Positions 57,961 to 64,000 of a stretch of 64,000 nt of DNA are shown here, in pieces. A program made the position numbers and the translations under genes. The stretch is from Medicago truncatula. Its lineage: Eukaryota; Streptophyta; Magnoliopsida; Fabales; Fabaceae. How positions within the stretch are numbered: position 1 is the stretch's first letter; each line of letters opens with the position of its first letter. The stretch is taken from positions 44,868,494 through 44,932,493 of the forward strand of contig NC_053045.1 of NCBI RefSeq assembly GCF_003473485.1, in the 5' to 3' direction. The notes beneath the pieces were generated by a model, which was given only the letters and a program-made list of their open reading frames with translations, made no database searches and was not told the DNA's origin.

Positions 57961-58225
57961 GAGAAGATATACAGGAAGACGGTCTACGCATGCACGTGTT
58001 ATAGTTTTTTACTAATTATTTGATCAAATTTATTTATTATAATTTAGGATTCTATCTTATTTCTAGGAGTTTTTATATTATTTATATGATTTAGTTTTTT
58101 CATCAATTAATTAGATTTCATTATTATTAATGGTGCATGTATGGATAAATCTATTAAATTATAATTCATAAATCTTGTGTGATTTCATGGTTTTCGTGTT
58201 ACAAAATGTAATTTCGGGTCTTTTT

Positions 58226-58285
58226 TTGTGGTGATCGGGATTCGAACCCTGAACCTTACATATATTATGCATTGTTCATATATTT
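58226..58285 (-). mobile_element. SINE fragment
   Basis: The reverse complement contains AATGCATAATATATGTAAGG and GGGTTCGAATCCCG, matching the middle and box B of the tRNA-derived SINE family seen at 6823 and 45753. Only ~60 bp remain, inserted in the unit 3 tail. Confidence 0.55.
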
Positions 58286-58384
58286 TTAATTTATTTTTGT
58301 TCTTATACAACATAAAATTAACAGCGGCCGAATAAATTTGTTTTTGTTTTTAATCTTGTCCATATATCACACCCGGTTCGTATT

Positions 58385-58625
58385 TAAGAAGAGTACTAAT
58401 ATTTCGTACATTTAAAGATAGGATCAATATATACACACCGGAATTGTGGATAAAATTTCAAGGAAACTTTTCTTGCTGGTTCGTGCAAATGCTGTCAAAA
58501 AACTAATAAGCATTTCCCAATTTCCTTTCAACCTTCAAGCAAAATGTCCCTAATGGTATGGTGATCTAAAGTAACTACCAATTTTCAATTTTGGACAAGT
58601 GCTTCTTTCCTAGGAGAGAGGACAT
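58385..58625 (-). pseudogene. 3' remnant of a fifth HVA22-zinc-finger copy
   Basis: Matches the 3' flank of copies A, C and D (GAGTACTAATATTT, GGATCAATATATACACAC, GTTCGTGCAAATGCTGTC, CTTCAAGCAAAATGTCCCT). It ends in the last codons of the terminal exon (minus-strand KKHLSKIEN-like). The rest of the gene is absent. LINE-derived sequence abuts it. Confidence 0.65.
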
Positions 58626-58626
58626 G

Positions 58627-59000
58627 CATCAAGAGGAAGCACCGACATCCCAATTAGGTTGGCACCCCGGAGAACCTCTATCCTATCCTATGCCGCCAAA
58701 CTCAATATATTATTAAAAAAAGGGAGAAAAATTGTACAAGAGGGGGGACTATGCCAAGACCCTTGAAACAAAACCAGAAAGAAATAAAAACAACAGATTA
58801 AGGGAATCTGTAATAAGGCAGACCAACCCTGTCCCTAAAAAAAAAAAAAAAAAACACTCAAAACTAGGGGTAAAGTCGTTAACGAAACAGTGTCGTGAAC
58901 ATGAACCATGGCAGCCAACTTGTCAGCACAACAATTACCTTCTCTCTAAATGTGAGATATGACTTGGACACCATGATGGAGAGCGTTATGCCATCTCTAA
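58627..59000 (-). mobile_element. LINE 3' end with RNase H remnant
   Basis: On the minus strand an RNase H C-terminal motif, REGNCCADKLAAM, is visible downstream of a VQVISHI-like segment. It is followed by a 3' UTR with GGGGTGCCAACCTAATTGGG and GGTGCTTCC blocks typical of plant L1-type elements. There is an A-run on the plus strand at about 58837. Fragmentary. Confidence 0.6.
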
Positions 59001-59099
59001 AATAAAATTTGAGATTTTTATTTAATTTTCGATTCATTGGTTACCAAAGGTTTGACATCTCTTCCAATTTGTTGAAAATTTAATTTAAAATAATATTTT

Positions 59100-59299
59100 A
59101 GTCATATTACTTGTTCATTAGTTATATATATTGCGCACAATATGAGGGTATATTTTTAAACAATATATTCAAGTGTACAAAACAAATTTAGATTTTTTTA
59201 AGGATAACCAATATTAAATTTAAAAGTACACATGAAAAATCTATGTATAATATATATTTTTGTCGATTTAATTAAATAATTCATCGTCATAGTACATAG

Positions 59300-59335
<36 letters not shown>

Positions 59336-59487
59336 AATTAGATTAAAATATAAATATACATAGTAATATTTTTAAACACGATCGAGATTGAAAAAGTAGC
59401 ATATAATCTCTATATTAAAAAAAAAGTAAATTATCAACATATTTTATGAGATAATCTCTAAAACTGTGTATTCTAAAAAATTTAATA

Positions 59488-59535
<48 letters not shown>

Positions 59536-59660
59536 AAATTTTTGAAATTTTAAATTTAGAATTTACGATTTCAATTTTTTTTTTCTTTACTTATGCAATT
59601 ATTGCACAAGTATGCATTTTTCTTAAAATAAATCAGTGATTAATATTTAATTGTAAAATA
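59100..59660 (-). repeat. Inverted copy of the unit upstream region
   Basis: Reverse complement of about 61430-61860: GTCGATTTAATTAAATAATTC, ATTTTATGAGATAATCTCTA, GCACAAGTATGCATTTTTC and TAAAATAAATCA occur here in inverted order. It contains (TA)n runs at about 59305-59331 and 59492-59532. Together the two copies form a ~450-bp inverted repeat around ~1.8 kb. Confidence 0.7.
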
Positions 59661-60364
59661 AAATTTGATCATTTTTATTTATTATAGTTTAGGATTCTAT
59701 TTTATTTCTTGGAGTTTTTATATTATTTATATGATTTAGTTTTTTCTTCGATTAAATATTCTTAGGTTTCATTGTTATATTGTTATTATTATTATTAATG
59801 GTGCATGTATAGATAAATCTAAATATTATTACTATTCATAAGTTTTGTGTGAATTCCATGGTCTTCATGTTTCAAAATAGAATTTTGGGTCTTCTTTATC
59901 GTGTTTTGTTCCATATTTTTATTAATTTACTTTCGTTGTTCAACAACATAAAAATAAAATTAACAGCAACGGAAAAAATTAGTGGTTTTGTAACGTCAAT
60001 AAGTGGCTTTGTTACAACTTACTATTGACACCCTGAAATTCAAAATCTTAGAAATTTAAACCATTGAAACATGAAAACAAAGGCACGATGCGTCATTACC
60101 ACTAGAGATGTTTAAATTCAAACCGATCCAAAATAATACCACAACCGAATAAAAAAAATGCTAAAACTAAAACATTTTGAGTTACAATAATGGAGAATCG
60201 TCGAGTCAAAAAGGAGTTGGTATTCTCCAAGTCTACTTTGTTAGCTACAAAGTAGGCAGATCTTGCGAGCCAATTTTTTTAATGTTAAATGACACTTTAA
60301 TTCAACATATTTCTAATAACTCTAATGATGTTTTGAGTGTTTCCATTGAAATAAACAAAACCAG
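59661..60364. other. Conserved tail and lead-in of RNase H-like segment
   Basis: About 59665-59970 is the unit tail in plus orientation. About 60177-60300 matches 44035-44160 (GAGTCAAAA/GAGCCAAAA, CTCCAAGTCTACTTT, TTAGCTAC). No intact gene. Confidence 0.5.
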
Positions 60365-60770
60365 GTTTTGTGAAATTTAAAAGCGATGAATCAGTTGCAA
60401 ATAATTGAATTTTATCTTTGTGTGGAGATGTGATTTGCAATGTTGATAGGAAATTCATAATTATATTTGTCATGAATTTAGGTGATTGCACTATCACCAT
60501 GGCTGAGATTTTGCCATTTGTGAATGAGTTTAAAGTGTTAAAGGACTACGATTTATTAGGACTACCATTACCACAATTGGGGTAGACATATCAACTGTTT
60601 ATTGGGATTAATTTTCTCTTATACTTTAACAGAGGTGCATCCTGAAGCAAACCAAGTATACGATGGTCTTGCCAAACTTGGGCTTAGTTTGTCTCCCATA
60701 ATTAGAATTTTATATGTGGCTCCAGGTTTCATTTCTCTTGCTCTATGTGCATATTGTAGAGTTATAGCCT
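60365..60770 (+). pseudogene. Decayed RNase H-like segment, second copy
   Basis: Broken translation reads FVKFKSDESV, CGDVICNVDRKFI, MNLGDCTITMAE and LTEVHPEANQVYDGLAKLGL. The end is better preserved than in the 44-kb copy and supports the RNase H/RVT_3 assignment. Stops and frameshifts remain. Confidence 0.6.
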
Positions 60771-61966
60771 TCTTGAGAGGCTTTTATTGTTTTCTTCTTC
60801 TTCTTATTATTATTATTATTATTATTATTGGGGCAAGTCTAATTTTTCCAAAAAAAAAAATGTACAAGATGGATAGATATTTTAGGGAAAACGTGAGAAA
60901 GGTTAAGAAAGCCAGATGACTATGATTATAGCTTTCACGAACACAAATAAAATGGGAGAGACTATTAGGTGCAACTCACTTAAACTTTTGTTTTAATCCT
61001 AATCATTCGTTTTAATATAAATGATCAAATGTGAGTGTATGTGCGTGTGTAGATCAATTGACATCATGTGTCAAATTAAACAATATATCACATTCAGTAA
61101 TTCTTTACCGTATAGATTAAAATCAACTGTTAGTTTGAAATCTATAATCACATAGCTCATGTCTACAAAATTTCACATTAACATATATCACTTCTTATGT
61201 TTACAAGATACATAAAAATTAACATGTTTAATAAAATTTCAGAAGACATTAATTTACATGCAACTCATTGGTTATCACATGCTATTCAATTCTTTTTAAA
61301 TTTTGTTTTAATGATCTATGTGATGATAGGTTTCAATCCAACGATAAATTTTATAGTACGATTATGTGAAAAAGAGTTACCAGACATCAAATTTTATTTT
61401 ACAATTAAATATTAATCGTTGATTTATTTTAGGAAAAATGCATACTTGTGCAATAAGCGCACAAGTAAAGAAACAAAAAAAAATTTAAACCGTAAATTCT
61501 AAATTTAAAATTTATGTTATATATATTATTGATATATTAATTTTTTTATAATACTCATTTTTAGAGATTATCTCATAAAATATGATGATAATTTACTTTT
61601 TTTTAATATAGAGATTATATTCTACTTTTTCAATCTCGATTCTGTTTAGAAATATTACTAATATATTTATATTTTAATCTTAATTAATAATATCTATATA
61701 TATATATATATATATATATAATGACGATGAATTATTTAATTAAATCGACAAAAATATATATTATATATACATTTTTCGTGCGTACTTTTAAAATTAATAT
61801 TGGTTTTCCTTAAAAAAAAAAAAAAAAATTGTACACTTTGATATATTGTTTAAAAATATAACCTCTTATTGTGTGCAATATAAATTTGTGACTTACCTCA
61901 ATTCATCACATACACTTTGTTTGCCAAAATTTTTGGTTTTTTTTTTTTGTTTAAAAATCATTAACC
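60771..61966. other. Unit tail and upstream region of unit 4
   Basis: A (TTA)n run at about 60805-60830. About 60955-61400 matches 44790-45180. About 61430-61960 matches the upstream regions of units 2 and 3 and is inverted at 59100-59660. (TA)n at about 61694-61720. Confidence 0.5.
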
Positions 61967-62179
61967 ATGTTCCATGTTTGCTTTGAGTGTAATCGTACCT
62001 TCCCAAGTGTCATCGCTTTCAATGACCATCAGAGGGCACGATGTGTTATTTGTGGATGTACTCAATCATGTGCTTGGCGTGGTGATGTTTGTCAAAAATT
62101 AGTTTTTTATGCGTGTTATATTTGTTCAAGCGTGTTTTGTAGTAGAGAAGTATGTGACAACCACATGGCTAATCATTAA
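61967..62179 (+). CDS. Small Cys-rich zinc-finger protein, unit 4
   Basis: A 70-residue protein with 11 Cys and the most complete family pattern: C5-x2-C8-x12-H21-x4-C26, a central C29, C31, C35 and C42, and a canonical C-terminal C2H2 finger C50-x2-C53-x12-H66-x3-H70 ending MANH. Preceded by the same CACTTTGTTTG and CATTAACCATG context as units 2 and 3. No signal peptide or membrane segment. It lacks the QALGGH motif of the common plant C2H2 class. Function unknown; conservation of every ligand across units suggests past selection on the protein. Confidence 0.68.
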   Translation: MFHVCFECNRTFPSVIAFNDHQRARCVICGCTQSCAWRGDVCQKLVFYACYICSSVFCSREVCDNHMANH

Positions 62180-63324
62180 ACATTCTCCAAGAAGATATGT
62201 TTTTTAGTAGAGAAGTACGTGACAACCGCATTGCTAATCATGCAAAATTCTCCAAAAAGATTTACAGAAAGATGAGTCTACGTACACATGCACATGTTAT
62301 ATTTTTTTTAACAATTATTTGATCATTTTTATTTATTATAGTTTAGGATTCTATTTTATTTCTTGGAGTTTTTATATTATTTATATGATTTAGTTTTGTC
62401 TTCGATTAAATATTCTTAGGTTTCATTATTATATTGTTATTATTATTATTATTAATGGTGCATGTATGGATAAATCTAATAAATTATTATTCATAAATTT
62501 TGTGTGAATTCCATGGTATTCATGTTTCAAAATAAATTTTTGGGTCTTTTTTGTCGTGTTATGTTCCATATTTTCAATTTATTTTCGTTGTTCAAAGCAT
62601 AAAAATAAAATTAACAGCAGCAGAAAAAATTAATTTTGTTACGAAAATAAGTGGCTTTGTTACAACTTACTATTGACACCGTGCTAATCAAAATATTGGA
62701 AACTTAAATTAGTGAAACATGAAACCAAAGGCACGATGCGTACCACTAAAGATGTTCAAATTCAAACTGATCCAAAAAAAAACTGCAACCGAATAAAAAA
62801 AAATATAAAATGCTAAAATTGAAACATTTGGAGTTATAATAATGGATAATTGTCGAGTCAAAAAAGAGTTTGTGTTCTTTAGGTCTACTTTGTTAGCTAC
62901 CAAGTTGGTGGAACTTGTGAGTTGTGAGCCAAAATTTTGTAAGTTTTTTTTTATAAGCCAAGAGGAAAATGACATAAAAAAGATCAGTGCTCAACTATGT
63001 AGGTACACTACTCTAATATGTTGTCAATTGCTCATATATATTATTAATAAAAGGGAAAAATTACATAAAAATATTGGGGGGACAAAAACTTGACAACCTT
63101 AACGGGAAAAATATAAATAAAAATCCACAAATTAGATCCATCCCTAGACAATTCTAACAAACGATTATTACCAAGTGGGTCTAAAGTTTGGCGAATGAAT
63201 CGATCGTCAACACGAAATCGAATCACGCACCATCAACTCTTTGCAACAACGAAAAAAGCATTAACGACTCTTTCGAATTCATACAGTCCCATTCAATCAA
63301 CAGGATACATAACTACATACAGAT
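62180..63324. other. Unit 4 tail, truncated RNase H lead-in, and spacer
   Basis: About 62320-62620 is the conserved tail. About 62630-62950 matches 59990-60260 (GTGGCTTTGTTACAACTTAC, TGTCGAGTCAAAAAAGAG) and stops before the RNase H-like part. The rest is AT-rich with no gene seen. Confidence 0.5.
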
Positions 63325-63827
63325 TAGGGTTGGGAATAGGCCAGGCCGGCCTACAGGGGCCTATGGCCTGGCCTGTTTAAGCCTGGCCTGGCCTGGCCTA
63401 TTTATTAAAAAGGCTAGGCTTAGGCTTTTTAAAAAGCCTATTTAAGTAAATAGGTCAGGCTTAGGCTATAAAAAAATCCTATGAATCCTAATAGGCCGAC
63501 CTGTTTATGCATGTTAGGCTTCATAGTGGACTTTTTAAATAGGCTTTAAAGCTTTATAGTGAAATATGTTTTTAAGGCCTTATAGTGATAGACAAATCTT
63601 ACACTGGAATAGGCTTTGAAGCCTATTAAGCCTATTTAAAAGTAGATAAAATGGAATGTTTAGTGACTTTAATAGTAAGTAGGCCTGTAAATAGGCTTTC
63701 AGGCCAGGCCAGGCCAAAATAATAGGCCTATGAAAGGCCATAGGCCAGGCTCAGGCCTGCAAATTTTTTCGTAGGCCAGGCTCAGGCCTATCAAAGTCTG
63801 GCCTGGCCTAGCCTATTCCCAACCCTA
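63325..63827. mobile_element. Non-autonomous hAT element
   Basis: Ends TAGGGTTGGGAATAGGC and, reverse-complemented, TAGGGTTGGGAATAGGC, a perfect 17-bp pair. They are flanked by a perfect 8-bp duplication ATACAGAT at 63317-63324 and 63828-63835. The interior is packed with GGCCTA/TAGGCC and GGCCTGGCCTGG repeats in both orientations and would fold extensively. No transposase. Young relative of the degenerate element at 40906-41555. Confidence 0.9.
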
Positions 63828-63835
63828 ATACAGAT

Positions 63836-64000
63836 GCTTGAAAGTGGGGAGTGAATTTGACCGTTAACACAATAATTAGCAAATCCACCTGCACCAACTG
63901 TTTACTACGATGATCAAAACAATATTAATCAGCCATTTTTAGCCCACAAAAAGCGATCACACAAGCACAACATAGGCACAAGTCTAAAATCCAACCTTTA
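63836..64000. other. Window end, no feature seen
   Basis: AT-moderate sequence without recognisable coding or repeat structure. Confidence 0.4.

Noticed and set aside
60602-60919. 105-residue frame with an isoleucine run
   Set aside because: It is the tail of the decayed RNase H-like segment continuing through a (TTA)n microsatellite; no independent gene.
63188-63445. Overlapping plus-strand frames near the window end
   Set aside because: They run into the GGCCTG-repeat hAT element and have no domain.

Overview
This looks like nuclear DNA of a legume, most like Medicago, Trifolium or another inverted-repeat-clade papilionoid. The evidence is its strongly AT-rich intergenic sequence, multi-exon genes with GT-AG introns, two L-type lectin receptor kinases, class I small heat-shock relics, tRNA-derived SINEs and many short DNA transposons. 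The species call is an inference, because no search was possible.

Layout. 1-14.3 kb: a tandem pair of single-exon lectin receptor kinases about 10.1 kb apart. Each is followed by a broken small heat-shock (HSP20) fragment. A 5'-truncated LINE separates copy 1 from its 3' flank, and hAT, Mutator-type and SINE insertions lie between the copies. 14.3-21 kb: mostly AT-rich DNA with one intact FLOURY1-like (GTD/zein-binding domain) membrane protein gene. 21.0-24.0 kb: a Stowaway-like element split by a 2.7-kb PIF/Harbinger-type element whose interior is a giant hairpin of 60-bp repeats. 25.7-30.3 kb: a complete 17-exon mitochondrial methylmalonate-semialdehyde dehydrogenase gene.

31.3-55.3 kb: four minus-strand paralogues (A-D) of a gene joining an N-terminal HVA22/REEP (TB2/DP1) ER-membrane domain to U1-type C2H2 zinc fingers. 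The linker and finger parts are encoded by phase 0-0 exons whose number varies between copies. Copies A and B carry splice-site lesions that change their predicted 3' ends. A fifth copy survives only as a 3' remnant near 58.4 kb.

43-64 kb: threaded through and beyond that cluster, on the plus strand, is a second repeated unit. It consists of a roughly 70-residue Cys-rich zinc-finger gene, a conserved AT-rich tail and a decayed RNase H-like segment. Two of the small genes are open (57.7 and 62.0 kb), one has lost its ATG, and one is deleted and interrupted. SINE, Stowaway, hAT, MULE and LINE fragments are interspersed.

Apart from the dehydrogenase (valine/thymine catabolism) and the FLOURY1-like gene, the window is dominated by local tandem duplication, gene conversion and transposon insertion. 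The HVA22-zinc-finger cluster and the small Cys-rich zinc-finger units are the least conventional parts. Exon coordinates were placed by eye from splice motifs, reading frame and comparison among paralogues, and may be off by a base or two.
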